The notes under the pieces: generated by a model
Told to the model about the DNA's origin: nothing
Seen by the model: the letters and a program-made list of their open reading frames with translations, nothing else
Database searches by the model: none
Program-made: the position numbers and the translations under genes
Part shown: positions 37,660 to 45,595 of the stretch, in pieces
How positions within the stretch are numbered: position 1 is the first letter of the stretch
How the letters are laid out: each line of letters starts with the position of its first letter
DNA from: Streptomyces blattellae
GTDB lineage: Bacteria; Actinomycetota; Actinomycetes; Streptomycetales; Streptomycetaceae
Assembly: GCF_009709555.1 (NCBI RefSeq)
Contig: NZ_WJBG01000003.1
Coordinates: 36,646 to 100,645, forward strand
DNA: 64,000 bases
Reading direction: 5' to 3'

Positions 37660-39008
37660 CCCACTTGCTCCTTACCGCGCTTGAGCTGGTCGTTGATGAC
37701 CGTGTTCAGGTTCTTGGCAAGCGTGTCGACAGACATCTGTCCGTTCATCGCGGCCGGAGCGGCCCGGCTGAAGAGCGCGTCGATCGCGTCCGCCGTGGCG
37801 TAGGGGGTGAAGGCGACCACCGAGAAGTGCTTGAGTTCGTTCTCCTGCACCTGCAACGCCCGTCTCTGGTAGTCCTCCTGGGCGGGCATCAGCTCGCGCA
37901 GGGACTTCAGGGTCGGAATGCCCCAGCCGCCGGACGCCCGGGACTTGGCCGGTGCCTCGCCGAAGTACCACTCGAAGATCCGCCACGCGGCGTCCTTGTT
38001 CTTCGCCTTCCTCGGCATCCACAGGCCGGTGCCGCCCTGGCAGGCGCTGATGCGGGCGCCGCCCGCGAAGACCGGGGCGGGGGCGAGCCGGGCGACTTTC
38101 GCCAGCTTCGGGTCGGTGTTGATCATGCCGCCCAGCCAGTAGCCGGAGTTCGACATGGCCATCCGTCCGGCCTGGAAGGTCGGTCCGTCCCAGCCGTTGG
38201 GGTCGGGCTGGATGAGGCTGGGGCCGACCTTGAGCTTGCAGTAGTCGATGTACCAGGCCAGCGCCTTGCGGGCCTCGGGGGTGGTGAAGTCGACCTTGGA
38301 GAAGTCGTCGTTGAAGAGGCTGCCGCCGGCGGAGGCCGTCATGGTCGCCAGCAGCGTGGTCCGGGTCAGACCGCTGTAGCTGCCGCCGAAGACGAGCGTC
38401 TGGCCCTGCGACCGGCGTACGAGCCGCTTGGCGTTGTCGATCCACTCCTCGAAGGTGATCGGCTCGGTCTCCGCCGGGTACGGGACGTCCCTGTCGTCGA
38501 AGACCGTCGTGTTGTACCAGAACATGGAGTCCTGGGAGAAGTCCTTCGCCATGCCGTAGCGGGGGCCCTTGCCCTGTGACCGGCCGTCGTAACGCCACAG
38601 GTCGTTGACCGGGTCCAGGTCGTCGAGCCTCAGCACGTCACTCTTGGCGAAGTACGGGTCGAGGTCCTGCATCACGTCCCGGGCCGCGAAGTAGGCCCCG
38701 TCGGTGGCACCGACACCGCGCACCAGGTCGGGCGGGTTGCCCGCGGTGAGCATCGCGATCAGCTTGGTGATGTCGTAGTCCACCCGCTCGATCGTGATGC
38801 CGGTGTCCTTCTGGGCCTGCTGGACCAGTTCGGGCGTGATGTCGTCGGCCTTGACCATCATCGTCACGGTCTCGCCCGAGCCGCCGCCGACCCCGGTGGA
38901 CACCTCAAGGGCGCAGCCGCTCAGCGCTGCCGCGCCGACCGTGGCACCTGCTGTGGACAGGGCGAGGAATCGGCGGCGGCTCAGGGAGGCACCGGCACGT
39001 GGGTGCAT
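37656..39008 (-). CDS. Sugar ABC transporter substrate-binding lipoprotein, system 1
   Basis: A 450-residue family 1 binding protein. The N-terminus combines a Tat motif (SRRRFLALSTAGATVG) with a lipobox ALSGC, so it is a Tat-exported lipoprotein. ATG at 39008 has GAGAGG upstream. It is the first gene of an operon: binding protein, two permeases, GH28-like enzyme and two alginate-lyase-fold enzymes, suggesting uptake of uronate-rich pectic oligosaccharides. Two palindromes, GTTCGATATTTCGAAC and GACAACCGGTTGTC, lie within 83 bases upstream of the start. Confidence 0.93.
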   Translation of the reverse strand: MHPRAGASLSRRRFLALSTAGATVGAAALSGCALEVSTGVGGGSGETVTMMVKADDITPELVQQAQKDTGITIERVDYDITKLIAMLTAGNPPDLVRGVGATDGAYFAARDVMQDLDPYFAKSDVLRLDDLDPVNDLWRYDGRSQGKGPRYGMAKDFSQDSMFWYNTTVFDDRDVPYPAETEPITFEEWIDNAKRLVRRSQGQTLVFGGSYSGLTRTTLLATMTASAGGSLFNDDFSKVDFTTPEARKALAWYIDYCKLKVGPSLIQPDPNGWDGPTFQAGRMAMSNSGYWLGGMINTDPKLAKVARLAPAPVFAGGARISACQGGTGLWMPRKAKNKDAAWRIFEWYFGEAPAKSRASGGWGIPTLKSLRELMPAQEDYQRRALQVQENELKHFSVVAFTPYATADAIDALFSRAAPAAMNGQMSVDTLAKNLNTVINDQLKRGKEQVG

Positions 39009-39034
39009 GAACGCACTACCTCTCACTTCGTTTT

Positions 39035-39050
39035 GTTCGATATTTCGAAC
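39035..39050. promoter_or_regulatory. Palindromic operator GTTCGATATTTCGAAC
   Basis: A near-perfect inverted repeat (GTTCGA-TATT-TCGAAC) 27 bases upstream of the uptake operon start. It is nearly identical to the site at 19905 in front of the arabinofuranosidase-galactanase operon, at a similar distance from the start codon, where binding would block transcription or initiation. Confidence 0.65.
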
Positions 39051-39077
39051 GTGAGTCGAAAGCCGACCGTGAGGTTG

Positions 39078-39091
39078 GACAACCGGTTGTC
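39078..39091. promoter_or_regulatory. Perfect 14-bp LacI-type operator
   Basis: GACAACCGGTTGTC is a perfect palindrome centred on AACCGGTT, between the pectin uptake operon and the 2-hydroxyacid dehydrogenase gene. It is the best copy of the class. Confidence 0.72.
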
Positions 39092-39191
39092 GAGCAGTGG
39101 GGCAGAGCTTCTTCCTGTCCGGAAACCACGTCAAGACTCTTGGCGAACTTTCGAAAAGTCTGTGTAACCTCAGCGACATCGGCCACAGGTC

Positions 39192-39205
39192 GGGAACCGG
39201 TTGCC
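39192..39205. promoter_or_regulatory. LacI-type operator (AACCGGTT class)
   Basis: GGGAACCGGTTGCC is almost the same as the site at 26200 and lies 114 bases from the perfect copy at 39078. Two sites on one promoter region could allow looping by a tetrameric or paired LacI protein. Confidence 0.6.
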
Positions 39206-39336
39206 GCGAGGCATGGCACAGCCCAGCTCCGGCCGGTTCCACGTCGGCACCACCAAAGCCTGGGAGCCACAAGTAACCGATTTCAAGTCTGCTCCCCCAC
39301 CAACCGATTGACCACTGCTTCCCCGCAGACCTACGG

Positions 39337-39364
39337 TAGAAGACGCTTTCTGAAACCGTTTTCC
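39337..39364. promoter_or_regulatory. Composite LacI-type sites before the dehydrogenase
   Basis: TAGAAGACGCTTTCTGA (39337-39353) belongs to the AARCGCTT class and overlaps TGAAACCGTTTTCC (39351-39364), a weaker CG-centred palindrome. They lie 34-60 bases upstream of the dehydrogenase start. The whole 389-base gap 39009-39397 holds no gene, only these promoter elements and a TTCGAAA-like motif at about 39144-39158. Confidence 0.55.
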
Positions 39365-39397
39365 GTCAGCTGTTCCACTCAGCGCCTCAGGAGAGAC

Positions 39398-40411
39398 ATG
39401 CCCAGCCCACAGCCGCCGCGGGCCGTGTTCGCGATGGATCCGGTGCACCTGCCCCTGCTCTTCCCCCCGCCCCTCATGGCGCGGCTGCAGAAGGCCACCG
39501 ACCTCGACACGGCACTTGTCGTACGGGACTTCACCGACCCCGCGGCAGCAGCCACCCTCGCCGCCACCGAAGTGCTGATCACCGGCTGGGGCTGTCCGCG
39601 CCTCGACGCCGACGCCCTCGCCGCGACCCCCCGGCTGCGCACCGTCCTGCATGCCGCGGGCTCGGTGCGCTCACTGGTCGGCGAGTCCCTCTGGGAACGC
39701 AAGATCACCGTTTCCAGCGCCGTCACCGGCAACGCGCTGCCCGTCGCCGAATACACCCTCGCGATGATCCTGCTGGCCGGCAAGGACACCTTCACCCACC
39801 GGGAACGGTTCCGCGCCACCCACGCCCAGCCGACCCACGCCGAGACCGCGCACACCGGCAACGTAGGCCGCCGGATCGGCGTCATCGGCGCCTCGCGCGT
39901 AGGCCGCCGCCTCCTGGAGCTGCTCCGCCCGTTCGACTTCACGGTGCTGCTGCACGACCCCTACGTCACGTCCGCCGAGGCCGAGGCCCTGGGCGCCCGC
40001 CTCCTGCCGCTGGACGACCTCCTCGGCGCCAGCGACATCGTCACCCTGCACGCCCCCGACATCCCCGAGACCTACCGCATGCTCGACGCCGGCCGCCTCG
40101 CCCTCATCAAGGACGGCGGCGTCCTCATCAACACCTCCCGCGGCGCCCTGATCGCCCCTGACGCCCTCACCGAAGAACTCGTCTCCGGCCGCCTGCACGC
40201 CATCCTCGACGTCACCGAACCCGAACCGCTGCCCGCCTCCTCGCCCCTGTACCGGTTGCCGAACGTGTTCCTCACGCCGCACATCGCCGGCTCGCTGGGC
40301 AACGAGCTGGAGCGGCTGGGCCGGATCGTCGTAGAGGAGTCGGAACGCCTGGCGGCGGGGCTACCGGTGATGCACGAGGTAAGACAGGCGGACCTGACCC
40401 GTGTCGCCTGA
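39398..40411 (+). CDS. 2-hydroxyacid dehydrogenase (D-isomer family)
   Basis: A 337-residue NAD(P)-dependent dehydrogenase that interconverts a 2-oxo acid and a D-2-hydroxy acid. The dinucleotide-binding motif is IGVIGASRVGRRLLELL, followed by the usual LHAPDIPETYRMLDA, GVLINTSRGALI and LTPHIAGSLGNELERLG (catalytic His in PHIAG). AGGAG precedes ATG 39398. The second residue of the binding motif (GASRVG, not GxGxxG) is a small variation. It is divergent from the pectin uptake operon and shares its operators, so it probably handles an acid released from uronic acids (inference). Confidence 0.9.
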   Translation: MPSPQPPRAVFAMDPVHLPLLFPPPLMARLQKATDLDTALVVRDFTDPAAAATLAATEVLITGWGCPRLDADALAATPRLRTVLHAAGSVRSLVGESLWERKITVSSAVTGNALPVAEYTLAMILLAGKDTFTHRERFRATHAQPTHAETAHTGNVGRRIGVIGASRVGRRLLELLRPFDFTVLLHDPYVTSAEAEALGARLLPLDDLLGASDIVTLHAPDIPETYRMLDAGRLALIKDGGVLINTSRGALIAPDALTEELVSGRLHAILDVTEPEPLPASSPLYRLPNVFLTPHIAGSLGNELERLGRIVVEESERLAAGLPVMHEVRQADLTRVA

Positions 40412-40590
40412 ACCGCACCCGAATGAACCACACCCGAAACGCACCCGCGGTCGCGCACGGCGGCAAGGGGACGCGCCGGGTGTGTCCGCCGGCGGCGGTT
40501 GCCGCGTCAGCGCCCGCGACCTGCCCGGAGAACGCTCCGCGACGTTCCGGGGCCGGACACCGTCGGCAAGGCCCCGCCCCACCACGCCCC

Positions 40591-40960
40591 GCAGGCGCTA
40601 CGCGAATCCCCGCCCATCCGCACGGGCCGCCGCAGGCATCGCCGTCACACACCCACCCACCTGCACGGACCGCCGCAGGCACCACGCACACCCCACACAC
40701 CCCGCACCCACCTGCGCGGGTCCGTGCAGGCACCACGCACACCCCACCCGCACAGGCCCACGCCAGCGCTACGGCTACCCCGCACCCACCAACGCGGACC
40801 CGCGCAGGCACCACGCACACCCCACCCCCACCCGCACAGGCCCACGCCAGCGCTACGGCTACCCCCGCAGCGGCTACAGCCACCCCCACCCACCCGCACA
40901 GCCCGCCGCAGGCACCCGCACCGCACCCCACCCACCCGCACAGCCCGCCGCAGGCGCCCG
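40591..40960. repeat. Degenerate 42-bp tandem repeats in a 668-base gene-free gap
   Basis: GCAGGC recurs at 40591, 40632, 40675, 40726, 40804, 40908 and 40950 inside a longer unit: CACCCACCYGCRCRG, then CCGCCGCAGGCACC and ACGCACACCCCAC. Basic spacing is 41-43 bases; longer gaps contain a duplicated insert with CACGCCAGCGCTACGGCTAC. Open frames exist on both strands but only reflect the repeats. The region is otherwise empty from the dehydrogenase stop to the LacI start. Confidence 0.75.
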
Positions 40961-41006
40961 CACCCGTTATCCACAGGCCAAGTGGCCCGGTGCAGGCATG
41001 GGATAC

Positions 41007-41018
41007 GGTTTCGGAACC
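41007..41018. promoter_or_regulatory. Weak LacI-type palindrome
   Basis: GGTTTCGGAACC, one mismatch pair from a perfect 12-bp palindrome, 61 bases upstream of the LacI gene at 41080. It could be an autoregulatory site, mirroring the site in front of paralogue A. Confidence 0.4.
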
Positions 41019-41079
41019 CGGCGTCGGGGTGGGCCGGCCGCGGGTGTGAGGAGAGCACGATGGTGAAGGAGCCGCAGGG

Positions 41080-42171
41080 GTGAGTCAGCGCAAAGCGGCC
41101 GGGGATGCCGGACGGGCCACCATCCGTGACGTCGCTTCACGGGCGGGCGTCTCCGTCGCGAGTGTCTCCCGGGTGCTGTCCGGCAACTACCCGGTCTCCG
41201 AGGACCTGCGCCGCCGGGTGATGAAGGTCGTCCGGGACCTGGACTACGTGACCAACGCCCACGCCCGTTCCCTCGCGGGCGGCGGCACCCCCACCGTGGC
41301 CATACTGATCAACAACATCACCGGCGCGGCGTTCGCCCACGTGGCCAAGGGAGTCGAGGGCGCCGCCACCCTGCGCGGCTGGCTCTCCCTGGTCGGCACC
41401 ACCGGAGACGACCCCGAGCGAGAACTCGCCCTGGTCAACCTCATGCGCCAACAGGGCGTCGCGGCGGTGGTGTTGCTGGGCGGGGCCTACGACTACGACG
41501 AGTACCAGCTGCGCATGGCCCGCTTCGCCCGTTCCCTGGACGCGGCCGGCTCGCATCTGGTGCTGGTCGGCCGCCCCCCGCTGGAGGGCGACGTCCCGGC
41601 GACGACGGTCGACTACGACAACGAGGGCGGCGCCTACGCCATGGCCAGCCATCTGCTCTCGGCCGGACACCGACGGGTGCTCGTCCTGCCCGGACACGCG
41701 GAACTCACCACCGCCCAGGGCCGGCTGAAGGGCGCCCAACGCGCCTTCGAGGCGTACGGCGTGGAGCTTCATCCGGATCTGGTGCGGCACGGCCAGTACG
41801 ACTACGAGCACGGGTACGCGGCCGTCGCGCGGGCACTGTATGAGACGCCCGGCTTCACCGCGGTGCTCGCCGGTACGGACGTGGTCGCCGCCGGTGCGAT
41901 GCAGGCGCTGCGCGCGGCCGGGCTGCGCGTGCCCGAGGACGTCTCGATCGTCGGTTACGACGACATTCCGCTCTCCGCCCAGCTGACGCCGCAGCTCACC
42001 ACCGTGCACGTGCCGTACGAGGAGATGGGCCGGGTCGCGCTGCGTGCGGTCGCCGACCGCCGCGAGGTGGGCCCGGACCGCCGCAGGGGCGCCGACGGCG
42101 ACCACCTGGTGCTGGGCACCCATGTCGTCGTACGCAACTCGGTGAAACCCCCGTCTACGCTGCGCGGCTAG
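41080..42171 (+). CDS. LacI-family transcriptional regulator (paralogue B)
   Basis: A 363-residue repressor with HTH TIRDVASRAGVSVASVSRVL (about 14-33), hinge helix NAHARSLAGGG, and effector domain. It is similar along its whole length to paralogue A at 26253. GTG at 41080 is preceded by GAAGGAG. It sits between the two uptake systems, one gene away from the pectin operon and directly upstream of the second transporter, so it probably controls one or both. The C-terminal end has a short Arg/Pro-rich insert (PDRRRGADGDH) that paralogue A lacks. Confidence 0.93.
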   Translation: MSQRKAAGDAGRATIRDVASRAGVSVASVSRVLSGNYPVSEDLRRRVMKVVRDLDYVTNAHARSLAGGGTPTVAILINNITGAAFAHVAKGVEGAATLRGWLSLVGTTGDDPERELALVNLMRQQGVAAVVLLGGAYDYDEYQLRMARFARSLDAAGSHLVLVGRPPLEGDVPATTVDYDNEGGAYAMASHLLSAGHRRVLVLPGHAELTTAQGRLKGAQRAFEAYGVELHPDLVRHGQYDYEHGYAAVARALYETPGFTAVLAGTDVVAAGAMQALRAAGLRVPEDVSIVGYDDIPLSAQLTPQLTTVHVPYEEMGRVALRAVADRREVGPDRRRGADGDHLVLGTHVVVRNSVKPPSTLRG

Positions 42172-42213
42172 GGCTGCCACCGGCCCGTCCTCACCCCCAC
42201 GGTCGTTCGTTTC

Positions 42214-42226
42214 GTAAACGCTTTCC
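42214..42226. promoter_or_regulatory. LacI-type operator (AARCGCTT class)
   Basis: GTAAACGCTTTCC, centre AAACGCTT at 42216-42223, upstream of the second uptake operon; compare 15487, 39337 and 47428. Confidence 0.5.
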
Positions 42227-42302
42227 CCGCAGTTTCTCGACTTGGCCCAACAAATCGCGCCGTACCTCTTGCTAGGACGGCATCAATCCGCCTACCGTCC
42301 AC

Positions 42303-42316
42303 AGCAACCGGTTACT
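42303..42316. promoter_or_regulatory. LacI-type operator (AACCGGTT class)
   Basis: AGCAACCGGTTACT, centre at 42306-42313, 124 bases upstream of the binding-protein start. Both operator classes are thus present in this 268-base promoter region, which holds no gene. Confidence 0.6.
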
Positions 42317-42439
42317 ACAGCTTGCGCTTGGCCGGCCCGACCGGGCCGTGAGCCAACGCCCTTCGGCCGTCTTTCCTGGCCAGTACCGAGCCGCCGTCCT
42401 CTCGTTCTGAGACGCCTAATTCCGAAGGATCACGGTCAG

Positions 42440-43780
42440 ATGAACTTCAGCAGCCCCCGGAGAAGAATCGCCCACGCCACCGTGGCCGGGCTCGCGCTCA
42501 CAGGTCTGCTCTCCGCATGCGGGGGGTCGGACTCCGGGGACACCGGGGACTCGAATGCCTCGGGTCCGGTCACCCTCCCCTACTGGGGCTGGGCCAACGG
42601 CCAGGAGGCCGTCGTCAAGGCGTTCAACGCCAGTCACCAGGACGTCAAGCTCAAGTACACCAAGGTGACCGACCAGCTGGCCATGCAGACCCAGCTGACC
42701 AACGCGGTCAAGGCGGGCAACGCGCCCTGTCTGGTCCAGAACACCGCCGAGTATGTGACCAGCTGGGTGTCGGAGGGCGCGCTCGCCGACATCACGCAGT
42801 ACGTCGAGGGTGAGAAGGACAAGTTCAACACCGGCTCCTGGGCGAGCGCGCAGGTGCAGGGCAAGGTGTACGGCGTTCCCACCAGCTCGTCCCCCAACTT
42901 CACGATCTACCGCACCGACATCTTCGAGAAGTACGGCATCGAGCCGCCCGCGACCTGGGACGACTTCATCGCAGCGGGGAAGGAGCTGAAGAAGCACGGC
43001 GTCAAGATCACCAACTTCGCCGGTGAGGACCCGAGCACCCTTGAGGTGCTGGCCATGCAGGCCGGGGCGCACTGGTACTCGGTCGACGGCGACTCCTGGA
43101 AGGTGAACTTCCAGGACGAGGGCACGCTCAAGGCCGCGGAGGTGATCCAGGAGATCATCGACAACGACCTCAACTCCAAGCTGTCCTTCGCCGACTACGC
43201 GGCCGTGCAGCGCAACTACGACGACGGCGGCACCGCGACCCGGCAGATCTCCACCTGGCAGATGGCGGGCATGGTGCAGAACTTCACCAAGTCCTTCGGG
43301 GAGTGGGCGCTCGCGCCGTGGCCGACGTACACGGGTGAGGCGGCGAAGACCCCGGCGGGCACCAACCTGACCGGCAGTGTGACGCTGGTGACCGAGCAGT
43401 GCGAGCACAAGGAGCAGGCCGCCGAGGCCGCGCTGTGGATGTCCACCGACCTGGGCGCCGTGAAGACGATGGCGAGCCCGGAGACGGGCAACGGCGTGAT
43501 GCCGGCCCTGGCCGACAGCGACGCGTATGTCGGGGAAGCGGTTTCCCAGAAGCTCCTCGGCGACAACTACGAACCGGCCCAGCAGGTCGTGAAGGACAGC
43601 CTGAACACGGTCACCACCGACTGGACCTTCGGCCCCAACTGGACCGCGATGTTCACGGAGATGCAGAGCGGCTGGGCCAAGGTCGTCAGCAAGGAGCAGA
43701 AGGTCACCGATCTGCTGGCGCACATGCAGGAGTGGACGGTCGACGACCTGAAGTCCCGCGGTATCAGCGTCAAGGGCTGA
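42440..43780 (+). CDS. Sugar ABC transporter substrate-binding lipoprotein, system 2
   Basis: A 446-residue family 1 binding protein with a signal peptide and lipobox LLSAC (Cys near residue 27) followed by a Gly/Ser/Asp linker. Body motifs: TLPYWGWANGQEAVVKAFNAS, YGVPTSSSPNFTIYRTDIFEKYG and ISTWQMAGM. GAAGGA lies upstream of ATG 42440. It begins the operon binding protein - two permeases - GH43, so its cargo should be the substrate of that cytoplasmic GH43, probably arabino- or xylo-oligosaccharides. Confidence 0.94.
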   Translation: MNFSSPRRRIAHATVAGLALTGLLSACGGSDSGDTGDSNASGPVTLPYWGWANGQEAVVKAFNASHQDVKLKYTKVTDQLAMQTQLTNAVKAGNAPCLVQNTAEYVTSWVSEGALADITQYVEGEKDKFNTGSWASAQVQGKVYGVPTSSSPNFTIYRTDIFEKYGIEPPATWDDFIAAGKELKKHGVKITNFAGEDPSTLEVLAMQAGAHWYSVDGDSWKVNFQDEGTLKAAEVIQEIIDNDLNSKLSFADYAAVQRNYDDGGTATRQISTWQMAGMVQNFTKSFGEWALAPWPTYTGEAAKTPAGTNLTGSVTLVTEQCEHKEQAAEAALWMSTDLGAVKTMASPETGNGVMPALADSDAYVGEAVSQKLLGDNYEPAQQVVKDSLNTVTTDWTFGPNWTAMFTEMQSGWAKVVSKEQKVTDLLAHMQEWTVDDLKSRGISVKG

Positions 43781-43790
43781 GGCATTCCTG

Positions 43791-44675
43791 ATGATTCGTT
43801 CCCTGCGCTGGAAGGGTGCCGCGTTCACGGTGCCCTTCCAGCTCGGCTTCGTGTTCCTGTACCTCCTCCCGATCGGGTACGCGGTCTACCAGTCGCTCTT
43901 CGTCGAGCAGCAGTCCGGCCTGGGGCTCGGCGGCTCGACGGAGGAGTTCGCGGGTCTGGACAACTACCGAGAGGGCCTGACCGACTCGGCGTTCATGGGC
44001 GCCGTGCTGCGTGTGGTGCTGTTCGCCTGTGTGCAGATCCCGGTGATGCTGCTGATCAGCCTGGTGCTGGCGCTGTTGCTGGACGCGGTCACCTCGCGGG
44101 CGGCGAGCCGGTTCCGGGTGGTGCTCCTGGTGCCGTACATGATCCCGGGTGTGGTCGCCGCCGTCGTGTGGGTCAACCTCTACAGCCCGGACGTCGGCCC
44201 GCTGACGCCCCTCGGTGACGCATTCGGTTTCGACTGGAACTTCTTCGCGCCGTCGATGGTCTGGCCGGCCATCGGCAATCTGCTCACCTGGCACGGCATC
44301 GGTTACAACATGGTGATCATCTACGCCGCGCTGCAAGGCGTGCCCCGCGAGCTGTTCGAGGCGGCGCGGCTCGACGGTGCCTCCGAGCGACGGATCGCGC
44401 TGAGCATCAAGATCCCGTATGTGCGGGGGGCACTGGTGCTGACCGGCATGCTGTCGATCATCCAGATGCTGCAGATCTTCAACGAGCCCGCGCTGTTCCG
44501 GAACGTGACACCGCAGACGGTCGACGGCAACTTCACCCCGATCATGATCATCTACAATCAGGCGTTCAACGCCGGCGACTACCACTACGCCGCGACCCTG
44601 TCGGTGCTGCTCGCACTCATCCTCGGCGTGGCCTCCTTCCTCTTCTACCGGCTCACTTCGAGGGAGGCGGACTGA
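43791..44675 (+). CDS. Sugar ABC transporter permease (MalF type), system 2
   Basis: A 294-residue permease, six helices, EAA loop FEAARLDGASERRIALSIKIP (core FEAARLDG...IKIP). It starts 10 bases after the binding protein and its stop overlaps the next start (TGATG). Confidence 0.94.
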   Translation: MIRSLRWKGAAFTVPFQLGFVFLYLLPIGYAVYQSLFVEQQSGLGLGGSTEEFAGLDNYREGLTDSAFMGAVLRVVLFACVQIPVMLLISLVLALLLDAVTSRAASRFRVVLLVPYMIPGVVAAVVWVNLYSPDVGPLTPLGDAFGFDWNFFAPSMVWPAIGNLLTWHGIGYNMVIIYAALQGVPRELFEAARLDGASERRIALSIKIPYVRGALVLTGMLSIIQMLQIFNEPALFRNVTPQTVDGNFTPIMIIYNQAFNAGDYHYAATLSVLLALILGVASFLFYRLTSREAD

Positions 44676-45595
44676 TGACGCTCACCGAAAACCGCGCCCA
44701 GCAGCCCCCGACAGACTCGCGCTCCGTCCGGCGTCTCACCCACCCGGATCCGGCGGCCCGCACGCGCGGCGGGCAGCGGTTCCTGCTGATCGGACTGGTC
44801 CTCGCAAGCGTGTACAGCCTGTTCCCGGTGTGGTGGCTGATCGTCGCCGCAACCAAGGACCGGACGGGGCTGTACCAGAGCAACGGCCTGTGGTTCTCCG
44901 GCTGGCATCTGTGGGACAACCTGCATCAGCTCTTCACCTACGAGGACGGGATCTTCCTGCGCTGGACGGCCAACTCGTTCCTGTACGCGGGCGTCGGTTC
45001 CCTCGGCGGCACGCTGATCGCCCTCGCAACCGGTTACGGACTGGCACGCTTCCAATTCCCCGGCCGTAACCTGGTGTTCGCCTGCGTGGTCGGCTCGTTC
45101 CTGATCCCGATCGCCCTGCTCACCCTCCCCCTCTATCTGCTGTTCTCGGAGATCGGGCTGGTCGACACGCCCTGGGCGATGCTGATCCCCTGTCTGATCA
45201 ACCCGTTCAGCGTGTATCTGGCCAAGGTGTACACCGAGGCCACGGTCCCCTTCGAGCTCCTCGAAGCGGCCCGCATCGACGGCGCCGGCGAGCTGCGGAT
45301 CTTCTTCAGCATCGTGCTGCGCATGATGACGACGGGCGGTGCCACCGTGTTCCTGCTCGCCTTCGTGAACACCTGGAACGCCTTCTTCCTCCCGCTCACG
45401 GTGCTGCGCGGCGAGGAGAACTGGACCCTCAACCTGGGCCTGTACAACTGGTCCGGAAAACGCCTGGAATCCGGTGTCGACCTGACCAGCCTGGTGCTGA
45501 CCGGCGCGCTGCTGTCGATCGTCCCGATGGCGATCATGATGGTCGCGATGCGCCGTTACTGGCGGACCGGCGTCACCCTGGGGGCCCTGAAGTGA
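44675..45595 (+). CDS. Sugar ABC transporter permease (MalG type), system 2
   Basis: A 306-residue permease with a Thr/Pro/Arg-rich N-terminal tail, six helices and EAA loop LEAARIDGAGELRIFFSIVL (core LEAARIDG). Coupled by overlap to the genes on both sides (TGATG before, GTGA after). Confidence 0.94.
   Translation: MTLTENRAQQPPTDSRSVRRLTHPDPAARTRGGQRFLLIGLVLASVYSLFPVWWLIVAATKDRTGLYQSNGLWFSGWHLWDNLHQLFTYEDGIFLRWTANSFLYAGVGSLGGTLIALATGYGLARFQFPGRNLVFACVVGSFLIPIALLTLPLYLLFSEIGLVDTPWAMLIPCLINPFSVYLAKVYTEATVPFELLEAARIDGAGELRIFFSIVLRMMTTGGATVFLLAFVNTWNAFFLPLTVLRGEENWTLNLGLYNWSGKRLESGVDLTSLVLTGALLSIVPMAIMMVAMRRYWRTGVTLGALK

Noticed and set aside
40967..40975. DnaA-box-like TTATCCACA
   Set aside because: Only one copy, no cluster of boxes and no dnaA or dnaN nearby; a chance match cannot be excluded.
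40423..41049. Open frames of about 200 codons on both strands in the gap before LacI B
   Set aside because: They encode only His/Pro/Thr- or Gly/Val/Cys-rich low-complexity sequence produced by the DNA repeat; no ribosome site or family motif.
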